Origin: Panicum virgatum
Taxonomy: Eukaryota; Streptophyta; Magnoliopsida; Poales; Poaceae
Assembly: GCF_016808335.1 (NCBI RefSeq)
Contig: NC_053149.1
Span: forward strand, 40,688,118-40,752,117
Length of the DNA: 64,000 bases
Direction of reading: 5' to 3'
Shown here one piece after another: positions 12,469-24,780 of the stretch. The notes under the pieces were generated by a model. It saw only the letters and a list, made by a program, of their open reading frames with translations. It searched no databases and was not told the origin of the DNA. Made by a program: the position numbers and the translations under genes. Position 1 is the first letter of the stretch. Every line of letters starts with the position of its first letter.

Positions 12469-13783
12469 TGTTGACGGTTTATTTTGACCCATTTTGACCG
12501 TCAAATATCGCGCAAAATATGAGCACCAAAGGGAATAAATGTTAGCATAGGATGATATATTAACAAATTCCACAAACGCTGGTTTGAGAATGTGTGCAAG
12601 TAATTTTTCTCTAACAATACAGCTAGAAGGTGAGGCATGATCCAAGGTACAAAATTTCAATGAATCAGAATGTGACATGTGTCATCACAAGGATCAAAGG
12701 TCCCACCAGAGTTAGAAACCGACATACTAGAAGCCGAGACACGTGCAAAAGGGATGGGGGGACACATGGCTATCCCTCAGCAAAAGCTGAGGTTGGTTGG
12801 TGGCGAAGCCTGGTCGATGGACCGGGGTGGTCAGCCAATCAGCCCATGGGCCCCACCACCTCAATATTCCATGTGGAGGTCGCTCATTGGTCCCTGATGT
12901 CGGTTTGGAGAGGCTCCCATGCAGATAACCGCTCGAAGGCCCCTGGCTCCCTCCTATAAATACTAGAGGGGGTGCGGGGGAGGGGGTGGGGGTAAGAATA
13001 GAGACACACTTCAAATCAATCCTCTTCTCACTTTTAGAGTTAGGGAAAGGTTAGGGGTAGAGGTACTCAGGAGGGGCGCCAGTCTGTCGGTGCTCTTCTC
13101 CAATTGGCACCTCTACGAGAGTGAGGGGAAGTTGGGGAGGTGCTGGGGTTGTCGGCCCCCTGTGTTCTTTTCCATCTTGTACCTCGATGGATGCTTATCA
13201 ATCATAGTAAGTGTTCGTGATCTTCTTTGTGCTTTAGTTTCTTAGTTAAGTAGTGCTAGTTTCCTAGTTGTTTACTGGATTGATTGTTCACTAGTTTAGT
13301 GGATGCCGCTAGAGTAGGACTCCTGATAAGGAGGGATATAATCCTGTACGACTCTACAGTTAGTAGAACATAGTGTGGATGTAGTGTCTAGACTAGACTC
13401 TACGTTGTGACAACCCACAGTTTGTAGAGGTAGCCTGCAGGTGGTGACAACCCTATTTTGTACCATCGTAATCATCCACGTTCGGGTGTACGGCAGTAGC
13501 CTTATTATCAAAGCTTATGGTTTTATCCAGGCAAAACTGATAGCCCGAAGTAAACAACTAGTTATCTCTACCTTACCTTTGATTCTTGGTCTTAGAAATC
13601 ATCTCCACCTCTTATCTCTTCGGTAGTATAGTGTCTTTGGAAGAATTCGTGCCCTAGATAATATACTCATGTTCCTTAGTGGATACGATACCATGGAATA
13701 CTCCTAGGTGAAAGCTGTGATGATATCCGTGCACTCGCGGATTCTATTCGTGATGCTCTAAAATGTTAATAGCCACACCCTTG
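12469..13783 (+). mobile_element. Athila-like Gypsy 3' LTR (plus)
   Basis: The LTR starts TGTTGACGG right after the polypurine tract GTGTGGGGGATCT. It has a TATA box (TATAAATA, 12955-12962) in a CTCC-TATAAATAC context. The right edge near 13783 is uncertain, because another LTR fragment starting TGTTGACACC abuts it. No second LTR copy is recognised in the window, so this is probably a remnant. Confidence 0.55.
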
Positions 13784-14102
13784 TTGACACCATTAGACCG
13801 CCCATCTTTGGTCAGTATAGTCCTTGTGGGCTTCTTATGGGGATCGTAGGGTGCATGCGCTGAAGTTGAGTTGTTTTGGCATGTTATGTGGAACCTCAAT
13901 CCTTGTGTAACGTAGGATGCGATCCTCTATGTGTTTCCATTGTGTTCTCTGCGTATTTTAATGTTATTTTGGACTTGTGTACCTGCAATCAACAATTCAC
14001 CAACATTGTGGAATTCATTAGTAATAACTCCTACCACTACTAGTGGTGTTCATTCTTTGAGTGTTTTTGCAGGAGTTGACGAAATAAAATTTGCACTTAA
14101 CA
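13784..14102 (-). mobile_element. Partial LTR related to the 17595-18716 LTR
   Basis: The segment 'gaacctcaatccttgtgtaa' through to the end 'tttgcacttaaca' parallels 18490-18716 of the LTR of the 15835-18716 element. Just outside, 'ccatccccgcacttagcc' on plus is a polypurine tract on minus, so the fragment is read right to left. It is truncated at the TGTTGACACC junction. Confidence 0.45.
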
Positions 14103-14109
14103 GCCATCC

Positions 14110-15300
14110 CCGCACTTAGCCTTTGCTCATCGTCGAGTCACCCAAGTGAGAACCCTGAGAGAAAACCTTGTAAAACTAACTCTAGGATACTTGGATGATC
14201 AAGTCTTGGCTTGGTGGAACAAGTGAAGCCTTTTAACTGGGGTTTAGTGTTCTCTGGCCTAGACCGGTCTGACTGGTCTAGGAGACCGGTCTGACCGGTC
14301 TAGGGTATAATGGCTAGTTTCTTGAACACGCCGGTCTGACCGGTCTTCTCTGACAGTTCTAATGGCTAGTTTTTGGAAGTTGGGTATTTATACCCTTTGG
14401 CCCTCTCTTGCGGGGGCTGCTAGTTCTTTAGCTATTGTTGAGCTTCTTGAAGCATTTTTCTTGACTAGCAAGCTCTCCCTAACAGTCTTTGTGAGTTGTG
14501 CTAACTAGATTTGATATCCTTTAGTTAGGTTGAGAGATAGAGGTTGTGTGAGCAAGTGAGCATTGTGAGAGCTCAAATTTGAGCTGCAAAGAGCAACCAT
14601 AGCTCGAGCACTTGAGATCGTCATCAAGAAATATTTGTGACATTTATTACTCTTGGAGGTTTGCCTCCTAGATGGCTAGGCGTCGCTGGCTAGCTCCCAA
14701 TGGTGTGGTGAGCAGCGGCAAGTTTGTGCGGGCATGATCTTGCCTCCTTGGTGGAAAGGATCAAGATAGTAGAAAGGAAGAGTGGTTGAAAAAGGCCCAA
14801 CTCAAGGGACCGAGTTGAAAGAGACTCACACCCTACGAGTTCCTTAATGGAGACGTAGGATTAACGTTGGTGAATCTGAACATCGAGAAACAAATCATTG
14901 TGTCTCCTTTGTGGTTTGCCTCACATCTTTGTTCTCTAGCTCTACTTTGCGCTTCCGCTCGATCTACTTGGTTGTGTTGTTTGTGTGCTTGTAGGGACTT
15001 GAAATATACTTAACATCATCTGCAGAGGCACTAAACCTAGTTACATTTGTGCTAGAGCTAAAGGAGGGAAGAACTCTGCTATTTGGGCAGGTTCTACATA
15101 GGACCGGTCTGACCGGTCCCTAGAACTGGTCTGACCGGTTGCCTATTTATTTCAGCTGCTAAGTCTTAGACCGGTCTGTTCGGTCTGCCTAACTGGTATG
15201 ATTGGTCATTGTGCTGACTACTGTTTTAAGTGATGTAATTTGCAGAATTTTTGAAATGCCTATTCACCCTCCTCTAGGCGGTGACATCAGAGGTCCTTTC
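14110..15300 (+). mobile_element. Copia (SIRE-like?) LTR with GACCGGTCTGACC repeats
   Basis: The sequence carries repeated GACCGGTCTGACCGGTC units near 14260, 14325, 15105 and 15170. It has a TATTTATACCC promoter-like box near 14385 and an end resembling Copia LTR 3' ends (CCTATTCACCCTCCTCTAG near 15257). There is no tRNA-Met primer site next to it. The lineage is a guess; the left limit is not defined. Confidence 0.45.
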
Positions 15301-15360
15301 AGCGTGGGAGGCGCAGCTGCTGGTTGAGTGAGATTGGCTTGACCTAATCCGCGCCCCTAC

Positions 15361-15777
15361 TGTCGGTAATTTCCGCCAAACCTGCTCAGGGATACCTTTC
15401 GGAGTAAGGTTTGTAGGTAGGGATCGACTGCTCTGGAACTCGATGGTACAAGAAATCCAAAGATTTAGACAGGTTCGGGCCACGAGTTACGTAATATCCT
15501 ACGTCCTGTGTGGTTGTTTGTATTGCCTTAGGTGTTGATGATGTTTTGAGGGGGTCCCTACCCGCCCTTATATATCCGGGGGGATAGGGTTACATGGAAA
15601 GTCCTAGCCGAGTACAGTTGGAAACCTACTACAACACAATTGGGTAGTTTCCTTTGCACTGCAGCTAGTTCTACGCCTATTCGGGCAGTTACAAGAGAAG
15701 TAAGGTACATCCATGAGCTATGTCTTATTCTAGAACATTCTATACCTATAAGCAGTCCCGATGCCCCGGGTCTGACA
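15361..15777 (-). repeat. LTR, 3' copy of the 15361-27506 element
   Basis: A 417-bp LTR, TGTCGGTAATTTCCGCC to GGGTCTGACA. It includes a segment (TATATATCCGGGGGGATAG region, about 15565-15615) that is missing from the right LTR. Confidence 0.88.
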
Positions 15778-15865
15778 AGCCCCCGAGCTCTTCGTAACCG
15801 AGTCCTGTAGGCGTCGAGTACTTGGCTGGGCGTCTGTTGGCATTTCTTAGCATCATCACTAGGAG

Positions 15866-17437
15866 CAGGATAATCGAGTTCTTCGTATATCACCTTGGGC
15901 ATTATGTTCACGCTTGCCCCCAGATCGCATAGACATTGTTCGAAGTGCTTGACGTAGATTGAGCAGCTGATCATGGGTACCCCTGGATCTTTTTGCACGG
16001 CTGCCACCATGCCATCCCAAACGTCATTCTTTGGGAGATTGTACCTGCCTGCATGATTAGTTCGAGAAGTCTGCCGGGGAAGGTTGCCCCACCCGGTAGA
16101 CACCATATTTGCAGTTTCAACAGGAGATTCGGGTTGCCCCGGGATCTTCCCGTCTTCAGAGACAGGAGCAGCAGCAGCTAACTAAGCCAGTTGTGTTTCT
16201 ATCATTTTGTTGAAACTTAATTGATTTTTATGAGCAGAAGAAAGAGTTTCAACTTTAGCATTTATACTTTCCAAAATTTTATCGTTGGCAGCAAGCTTTC
16301 TATTTAAAGATTCATTTATTTTAGCTTGGCCAAAAACTAGGTCTCTCAAGGAGGGTTGGTTCGAATTGAAATTTGAGTTATAGTTGTTACCTCCTCCTTG
16401 GAATGGTGGGCGTGTCTGACCCCACCCCTGGCCTCCTTGTGGACGGAACCCAGTGTTGTTATTGTTGATGTAGGCTGCATCATCACGGGTCTCGGGACAG
16501 TCATTCCCCGAGTGTCCACCATCACCACAAACTTCGCACGTAAAGTACGAGTTCATGGCATGGACGGGAACAAGCGTCTGTGGCCGGTTCCCTTCATCGA
16601 ATTTCTTCAGTAGGAGGTCCAGTTTGGCGGCGAGCATAGCTATCTCCTTGACGGTATGCATTCTGTCCTTGGTTCTGGGCTGGGAACGTTCCTCGTTCCA
16701 GCCCTGGTTGGAGACCATCTTCTCGATTAAGGCCGTAGCCTTGGCAATTGTCAGGTCAAGATAGGCTCCTCCAGCAGCACATCAAGGTGGACTCCGGATG
16801 TAGTCGTTAGCCCGTTGTAGAAGCTTTGGAGCACGAGCCACTCGTCCATCCAATGATGAGGACAGGCGAGTATGTACTCTTGCAGTCTCTCCCAAGCTTC
16901 TGGGATGGATTCCATCCCCGTCTGCTGGAAACTTGAAATTCTTCCATGTAGGGCATTGGTTTTGCCCAACGGGAAGAACTTAGCGAGGAACGCCATGGAA
17001 CACTTGTCCCATGTGCTGACGGCTACCTTGTTCTGATAAAACCACTGTTTCGCCTTCCCTAGGAGGGAGATGGGCGTCAGTCGTAACGCCCCGTATGGTT
17101 ACGGTCTTGCAAAGCTCCAGAAAATTCTAGAGATGCCATTGGCGTCCTCATTCGGCTTGCCACAGAATGGGCTAACCTGCACCATGTTTATGAGGCTGGA
17201 CTTCAGCTCAAAGTTCACGTCCCCAACATCAATGTTGGGTCCAGTTGCCACATTGGTAGCTGAGGGGACGGAGAAGTCTTGGAGAGTCTTCTCAGCCATG
17301 AGTTTAGTTGATGGTGCTTGGGAAGCTGGTTCGCTTGTCGACTGCGAGATCGGAGGAGGAACGACGCGAGGTCGGACCCTTCTCATGAGCTTCTCGGGAT
17401 TTTCAACAAAATTTGTCGGCAAGGAGAAACCAGACAT
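15866..17437 (-). pseudogene. Retrotransposon gag-protease remnant
   Basis: The minus-strand product resembles gag of Athila-like elements. An N-terminal part (LINMVQVSPFCGKPNEDANG) is followed by the capsid-like stretch AFLAKFFPLGKTNALHGRIS with a tryptophan-rich ERLQEYILACPHHWMDEWL. A CCHC-like knuckle comes next (CEVCGDGGHSGNDCPE), then an asparagine/glycine-rich tail and the protease-like start CDLGASVNIMP. In that protease motif Asp-Leu-Gly replaces the usual active-site Asp-Ser/Thr-Gly. Frameshifts near 17100 and 16740 and a TAG at 16182-16184, where relatives have Gln, make it non-functional. Everything beyond protease is missing. Confidence 0.82.
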
Positions 17438-17565
17438 ACACTACCCTGTTTTCATCCAATCGGGAGAAAACAAAAACATAAACACATTAGCCTGTATAAG
17501 CAGTAGCTACCTCTTACTTATATTGCCATATTTATGTACTTTAGTAAATAACTTTACACCTAGTG

Positions 17566-17585
17566 CCATCCCCGGCAACGGCGCC
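17566..17585 (-). other. tRNA-Asp-type primer-binding site
   Basis: On the minus strand GGCGCCGTTGCCGGGGATGG follows the 5' LTR by a short spacer. It matches the complement of the tRNA-Asp 3' end except at the last bases, and is better preserved than the site at 7239-7258. Confidence 0.8.
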
Positions 17586-17594
17586 GGAAATGCT

Positions 17595-18716
17595 TGTTGG
17601 CATTTCTTAGCGACGTCACTAGGAGTGGTTAGTTCCTAGCAACGGCGCCTCGAAGATGCCGTGTGGTATGTCTTAACGTTTACAGAAGGATCTGCAAGTG
17701 CACGGATATACCGTTGTAGCATTTCACCCGAAAGTATTCAGGGTATCGTTATTTATATTTTCCCAAGGGATGGCTAGGTTGTGTAAAGTGTATTTACTTA
17801 GTTGCATAACCATGACACGTATGAGCAAGATGAAGACCACTGACTATACAGGGGTAAGTGATAAATGATAAGGATAATCAAGGGTAATGTGACACACACA
17901 GAACAGCCAACTCTCAAGAATAAAGAATAAACAAGCAATCCTAAGGTTAGTGGGAGCATAGGCAAAGATTCCTGTTATACTAATCATGTTAGCGGATAAG
18001 TTACATTAGCTGCGTTGCTTAGAGCTGCAAGTGCCGGGAAATTAGGGACATCGGGGAGAATGACCCGCACTGGAGAACATCTAGTCCCATTTTATCTTTG
18101 CATGAACTCCTACACCGTACCCGAACGTCGGGGAGTACGCTAACCGAGAAGCAGCTTCCCGGCGGACCAACAGGGCTGTCACCACCTGCGGTCTACCCTA
18201 GTCACACCGTGGAGCACCGTCATATCCGAAGGATCCCGCATACCCGAGCACCATGCCCGCATATGAGGTCAGTTCCCACCATCTCTAAACATGGAAACAT
18301 GCCAAACCGCCATTGGGAGGATAAGATCAAGCTTCCCACCAAAAATCAGTGGGAGAGGCAGACAGGTGGGGTCGGCCGACCCCCCCCCCCCTTGGTGCCT
18401 TTTCCCACCGACCTTCTCTGGCTCACTGCTCTGTGGGTCCTGATGTCAGATGGTCGGTGTCGGGGCTTGGTTGGTCGGTTTGGTCTGGTTTGTGGAACTC
18501 CGTTCTCGTGTTACGCAGGACACGATCGTCTGTGACTTCTGTCTGCGTATTCATTGTGTTTTTGTCTCATTCCGAACTTGGGCTCCTGAAATCATAAATT
18601 CTCGAAAACAACTATGCAGCTAGGTTAGTGATACAAATATACGAGTAAGAGGTATAGTTTTCCTTCTTAAATGAGTATAGTTGACGCTCATATTTTGCAC
18701 TTAACGACCGTCAACA
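17595..18716 (-). repeat. 5' LTR of the nested element
   Basis: A 1122-bp LTR with plus-strand ends TGTTGGCATTTCTTAGC and ACCGTCAACA. A cytosine homopolymer lies near 18380-18390. It is related to the partial LTR at 13784-14102. Confidence 0.8.
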
Positions 18717-20365
18717 GCATCTCCGAGTACTTCAAGTAGTCAGAATGTCCCTCTGGTTGCTTTCGGGCCCTCCTTCAGATATGTCGAGTAGTCCGCCAAG
18801 TACTTTTGATTGCTTCGAGGCTGTGAGGTGCTCAAGCCCCAAAATCTTGATAATATATGGTGCGCGAAGCACTCGCGCTCCATATGGAGTAGCCCCCGAG
18901 CCTTAGGTTGAATTGCAGAATCAGGCTGAGGGTCACTTCAGTCATTTTCCTTCATCGTTTTCCAAAAAATTGAAAAATAAATCTCTGATGCACATATCCC
19001 GCAGCCCCGAGCCTTAAATCAAAATCTCTTATTCTGCGGGTAGCCCCCGAGCAAAGATTTGAAATTAAGGATCTAAGCCGTGGCATTAGATTTTATTCTT
19101 TAGAATATCTGTAGGTTTAATCAGATCCGGTATCCAAAAAGACCCCTTTTTCGGGTAAAAAATCCTAGAAAATTGATTCAATTGGATACGCCAGCCTAAT
19201 TGCACCCGAAATATCTTCAGAAATAAAATACGGGGTGTATATCTCTTTACTGTATGCTCACATGGGACTATACTGTATGGAGAATCTGCATTATTGCATC
19301 TGGGCGTGCTACCACTGTAGCATCACGGGTTGTCCTCCAGTATGATCCCTTGTGGTTATAAAAGGTAGGTGAGAGGCCTTTGCCAGAAGCACCAACATTC
19401 TAAAGCTATGGCTAGCATTTGGTGTTCTTGCTCTCGCCCTCCTGATATTTGTTTAGTCCTTTCCAGCAAAAGATGCTAGAAGAGAACTTGCGAGTAAAAA
19501 GAGAAGTCGCTGCTGCCAAATCCCGCAACCCCAATGCTCTCATCGGATCCATACTGGACATCATGTCCTTGTATATTCCAATGAGGCAGGGTTTCAGGGG
19601 ATGAGTGACATCACGTTGTGTCATACTCTTGGGGTTGTCTGTTTCTATGTACCCAAGAACTTGCATATCTGGTGAGGAGACTTAATCTTGTCACAACGTA
19701 TTCAGGGAGAAGGAGAAATTCCTTTGCAAGATGCTACAAGAGATCTTGCGAGGTCATTACTGTAATCTGCCTCCAAACTATTGAAACTTTTCTCCCAGAA
19801 TACGAGTATCATTATTCCCTTGATGGGAATAACAAATTTATACTTTGTCACGGCTTCGGGCCGATCTAGCTGCAGCAGGCCTCAACTAGAAGCTCCAAGA
19901 GATCCAGGAGGTGTGCATGTAGACCCAAGTCGTTGTAAAGTTTTTAGAAGAAAGTACTTGCATTGTAATACCGAGTAGTTGTATTGTGTCGAGTAGTTTT
20001 CCTTTATTCTGGAGTGTAATCCCAGTAGAAGGGAGTGAAGTCGAGTAGTTGTCAAGGAATGTGAGTATTTTATTTTTCTAGAATGTAATTTCAGAAAAAA
20101 TAAATGTCTCAAAAAATCCCTTTTATTCCGCAATTGGTAACTGACTGTTAACCTTCTGGGTATTTACCATGTTGCCACCGTTACTATAAAATAGAATGGT
20201 AACTAGGTTTTACCCCACCGGCCGCCATTCCCCTTTTATTGGTTTAGATCTATTCTTGCTCGTAGCCTCCAGCTTCCAGATCTAAAGCTCCTTGCTCTAT
20301 CTTGCTTCCAAATCCATTAAGGTTTTATCTAGTGTATGCACGTGAAGTGCTCTATGGATTTCCGG
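18717..20365. other. Interior of the Tat-like element, between nested insertion and antisense ORF
   Basis: There is no intact frame. The text is rich in GAGTACTTG/CGAGTAG-type words that recur through this element. A promoter-like stretch ('ggttataaaaggtaggtgag', about 19350) and a GC-poor leader precede the antisense ORF and could serve it; this is inference only. Confidence 0.5.
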
Positions 20366-23294
20366 ATGGCTCCGAAGAAGTCAAGCAAGGGCAAGGGTGT
20401 AGTTGCTGAGCCAACCCATGAGGAGGAATGGGTCTCAAGTAAGTGTTCTGAATCTGACCTAGAAACCCTAGTTTTGCTGGTCTTTTGCCGGAGAAATCTG
20501 TTATTCAATGGCGTCCTGCCTTGGGTGAGGATCGTCCGTATGAAAATACGGGTGAAATTGTAGCTTTTGCTCCTTACTTTGAACGGGGATTGGGGCTCCC
20601 TTGTTCTTTGTCTTTCTTTGGGCTCCTACGGTACTATAGAATCCAACTTCACCACTTGACCCCAAATTCCTTTGTTCATATTTCTGTCTTCGTACATTTG
20701 TGCAAACCTTTTCTGGGCATCGAGCCCCATTTTGAGCTCTTTTGATTCCTTTTCCATCTTAATCCGCAGCCAGATTCCTACATTTTAGATGTAGTAGGAG
20801 GTACGGGTCTCCAGCTTAGATAGGGGAAGGATAAAGTGTATATCCCCTATAAGCTTAGTAACATGGTAATCGACTGGAAACCCAAGTGGTTCTACATAGA
20901 GAACCAATGGGAAAGCGTACCAGTAATTACTCCAGGCCCTCCAATTCAGTGGCCTAAATGCAACAAGAAACCAGTCGACAATAGTCAAATCCCAACGCTT
21001 CTTTCAAGAATTGTCGATCTTAGGCAAAAGAATTTGACTGGAGAGGCTGTTGTGTTCGACTGGATAAAAAGGAGAATCCAGCCATTGCAGGCCCGGGAAA
21101 CATTTGGTTTCCAATGTCAGGGAACAATTGATTCGTCAAGATACTCGGAGGAAGAGATCTCAGATGAAGAAGTGTTTAGTCGGGTCCAGCGACTATAAGA
21201 GATGTGAAGAAAATACCTGTTCTCCCTGATACCTTTTCTACTGCGAATCCTCCGAAGAAGGTACTGATAAGAGTAGTTGATTTGTAGCAATCGAGTACCT
21301 TACCTTAGTATGATTCTGATAGAATTTTTGCTTTTTGTAGGAGGACGTGGAGCGTTTTAAGAGTAGTCCTCCGTTGCCAGGCATATAATCATCCTTTTTC
21401 TTTCTCCTCGCGCTCTTATACTGTCAACCAAGTGCCAGAATATTCTCATGAAATCTTACATAAGCAATACTAATATCTGACCTTGGTTGTGCAGATGAAG
21501 AGGCAGTTGGGGAGAAGAGTGATGGGGAGCATAGCCCCACTCCAAGCGCGGATACCCAGGTGGGACACCCTAAGGGTACGCGGTCGACAGTGAGGAAGCG
21601 CAGCAGCTCCTCACAGACTACGAGCAACAGGTAAGCAGCTTATCAAGTACTTTACCCAGCTTGTTGATTTGCTTGGTTTGATTTTGAAGCTTTTGCTTTT
21701 CAAGTCCGGCGGCTAAGGTGCCATGGATTACAGCATCTGGGGATGATGTTGTGGTGGGACAAACCGTCCCTTCCACCACAGTGGACCCATCAAGGGGGAC
21801 TAGGATTACTCGGCCGGCGAGTAGTTCCAATGTACATGATGCCGGAGATACGGGTGGCAAGGCCGTCATTGTGAGGCCGCCCCGAAAGTTTGGCATCAGG
21901 AAGCTTGCCGTGACGAGGGCATCTACGTAAGTTCTTTGAACTTGTTTTGTAGATTTGACTGTGTATCGAGTACATTTTAACTGACTTGTCGCTGGAGCAA
22001 TGTACTGCTAGAAGCAAGGGGGGAAACTGAAGATGACTCAGCCCCCAAGTCAGCAGTGGAGGAGCCCATGAGCACTCCGGAGATGGATGCTCGTGAGGCG
22101 GAGGAGTTGGCGGATTCCATGATACGGAGTTCACCACTCCCGGATCCTAAGAGGAGCGAAGAAAGCCTCCAGGAGGGCGGCGGAAGCAACAAGCTTCCAA
22201 AGGAAGGGGGCGGCGAGAAGCTTCCTAAGGAGGGAGGCGGTGAAAAGCTGCCTGAGCAAACCCCTACAGGTAAACTTATAGTGCCTTGCATTGATAAAGT
22301 ACTTCCCTTTTCTCTTAGTTTGGTTTTGTGAACCAAGTTTTTCTCTAGATTCCCAAAATCTAGGAATACTATGGGAAAAGTCGAAGATGTGCCAGAAAAG
22401 GCAATCTCTGAGGTGCGGACGACTACTTCCCAGGTCTCATCGGGAAGTGCTCTGCCTCAAGAGAAGGTGAAGCTTGCTTATAAGTTGTTGGGGGTAAGTA
22501 CTCGAATACTTTCGAGTACTTGTTTACTTAGATCGAGTAGTGTATACTGATCCTCTTGTTTTTTTCTTTTTGGCAGGAAGTGTTGGAGCAGGGGAGTAGC
22601 CAGCCTCCGGACAATTCAGAGCAGCAAGTGAAGAAGCTCTCGTCCGAGAAGGCTGCCCTTCATGAAAAGATCAAAAAACTCTCCAAGGCCAAAAAAGGTT
22701 AGTCTTTAGCATTTATGATGCATTCGACTAGATTGTTCTGCCTGGTGTTTATAAGCTTTTCTTTTAATCGAGTACACAGCTTGCTCAAAATCATTAAAGA
22801 TTGAGGAAAGCTTGGTACTGGATCTAAAGATTCTTATGTACCGAAACGCAGATGAAATCGAGAAGCTCAAGAAGATCAAAAAGGACTCTGATCGAGATGT
22901 GGCGACAGCTCTTAAGCAACTCAAAGACCTGTCAGAGTCCCAGGACTTGATGCAGCAAGAGCTCGTAGAGCTGAGAGATGTGAAGGATGCTGCTCAAGAC
23001 GTGGCAGGGCTTATGGAGATCCCAGAGGGGAATGAAGATGAACTGCTCATGTTGGCGGGAATAATTCGTAAAGTACCCAAGAGCTTTGAGAGGTACGTCT
23101 CCACAACCACCCGACAGTACGTAGGACATGTACTCAGGTTGGTGAAGTCCTATTGGCCACGTACTCTGCTGGATGAGCTTGGGGAGGGTGCAAAGGCCGA
23201 TTGCACCGATGACCAATTTGGTCAATATCTGAGAGAGACCTCCCCCATAGAGGACAAGATAGTGGAGACCTTGAACAAGTCCGGGTCACCTTGA
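20366..23294 (+). pseudogene. Antisense ORF of the Tat-like element (Transposase_28-like protein)
   Basis: The plus-strand exon-like blocks run opposite to the host element. The start MAPKKSSKGKGVV is followed by SVIQWRPALGED, then FAPYFERGLGLPCSLSFFGL and HLTPNSFVHISVFVHLCKPF. This matches the 'putative gypsy-type transposon' domain that grass annotations assign to such ORFs. Later blocks give VFDWIKRRIQPLQARE and a coiled-coil-like C-terminus (about 22812-23294, EKLKKIKKDSDRDVATALKQ) ending TGA at 23294. GT-AG-like gaps separate the blocks. A frame jump near 20490 and stops after 20745 suggest decay, although introns could explain some breaks. Its function is unknown. Confidence 0.65.
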
Positions 23295-23998
23295 GTTGGT
23301 TGTAAACTGTTTGGTATGTGAGCCGCAAGTACTTTGCACAAATATTTAAATTTGTGTAATGTCGAGTACTTGTTTTATAGAAGGATTGCGCGATCCTTTG
23401 ATATGTTGAGTAATAATACTCGAAAGGTATGAGTTCTGGCAGCATCGCGCCTACTCAATCTTGATAGTAGATACAAAGAGTTGTATCCATAAGTGACTTA
23501 AGAGGCAGGGTATTCTTGAGGAGAGTCGAGTGGTATGGTTCTAATCAGAACTCTAGTGCTGTCCAGTTAGGATTGAATCCCGCGGGATTAACCAAGTGGG
23601 AAAAGCACTTAGCATGAGGATGCTTTAAGCCGTAGCTTAATTCCGATTTCTTTTTGAAAAGAAATGCTTGGGTTAGATGGGTGTTCTTATGGACTTGATT
23701 GTCCAATCAAACAGGGAGAACTCTTATCGAGTATTTGGAGAATTAGGAGCTTGGGTGTTGTTCTTTGATACATAGGTAAACAGGAGACTCTCGACAACTA
23801 CTCAGGGTACCAAAGGAAAATGGGACACTTTATAAACTTAGTGTCTCGAGCAAGCAGGTAAAACCCGTCAAGTACTCGAGGCAACAAGCTTCGTAGTGTC
23901 ACTCCCTCGATGGTCCAAGCAAGCGGGAGGCTCGTGTTGACTTATCTAGAGTACCAAGAACTTGTTGTACGCTCCATGGAATAATTTTCAAAGTTGAC

Positions 23999-24780
23999 TG
24001 GTTAGGATGGACCACATCTGGTCACCCAAGTGGGGAAAACATTTAATGAAAATATCCACAAACTACTCGATTCAGCGAGTAATGTGTCCTACTCAAGGAC
24101 TGGATTGATTTCTAAAATAGATCTGTTAGGATGAACTTCGTCGAGTTACCCAAGATGAAAATATTTTAAAAATATCCCGAACTTACTTGAGCAAGGCAAG
24201 CAAGGTGTCCTACCCAAGGACTGGAGTAATTCTTAGGACAGGCCTGTTAGGATGAACCCCGTTGGGTTACCCAAGACGAAAATGTCGAAAGAATATCCAA
24301 AACCTACTCGAGCCAGCGAGTAGGGTGTCCTAACCAAGGACTGGAGTAATCCTTAGAACAGATCTGTTAGGATGAACCCTGTCGGGTTACCCAAGACGAA
24401 ACTGTCGTAAAGATATCCAAAACCTACTCGAGCCAGCGAGTAGGGTGTCCTAACCAAGGACTGGAGTAATTCTTAGGACAGGTCTGTTAGAATGAACCCC
24501 GTCGGGTTACCCAAGACAAAAATGTCGAAAGAATATCCAAAACCTACTCGAGCCAGCGAGTAGGGCGTCCTAACCAAGGACAGGAGTAATCCTTAGGACA
24601 TATCTGTTAGGATGAACCCCGTCGGGTTACCCAAGATGAAACCATTGTAAGGATATCCAAAACCTACTCGAGCCAGCGAGTAGGGTGTCCTAACCAAGGA
24701 CTGGAGTAATTCTTAGGACAGGTATGTTAGGATGAACCCCGTCGGGTTACCCAAGACGAAAATATCGAAAGAATACTCGA
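23999..24780. repeat. 120-bp tandem repeat array
   Basis: About six and a half head-to-tail copies. The anchor GTTAGGATGAACCCC or a close variant recurs at 24127, 24247, 24367, 24487, 24607 and 24727, exactly 120 bp apart, with a diverged first unit near 24005. Each unit also carries CTACTCGAGCCAGCGAGTAG, a near-perfect palindrome. The array sits between the gag remnant and the antisense ORF of the Tat-like element. Such internal arrays are known in that lineage and can seed satellite DNA. Confidence 0.92.

Larger units (their letters stand above)
15835..18716 (-). mobile_element. Nested Athila-like Gypsy element with only one full LTR
   Basis: The element is inserted in the Tat-like element. 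Its 5' LTR (17595-18716) is full length. On the left only 31 bp (15835-15865) match the LTR end, starting TGTTGGCATTTCTTAGC, before coding sequence takes over. The flanks GCGTC (15830-15834) and GCATC (18717-18721) fit a 5-bp target duplication with one transition. A tRNA-Asp-type primer site sits at 17566-17585. The interior encodes gag and the start of protease only. Confidence 0.8.

Noticed and set aside
24000..24780. CRISPR-like array
   Set aside because: Units are 120 bp with no short-repeat/unique-spacer pattern, inside a plant retroelement; this is an ordinary tandem repeat.
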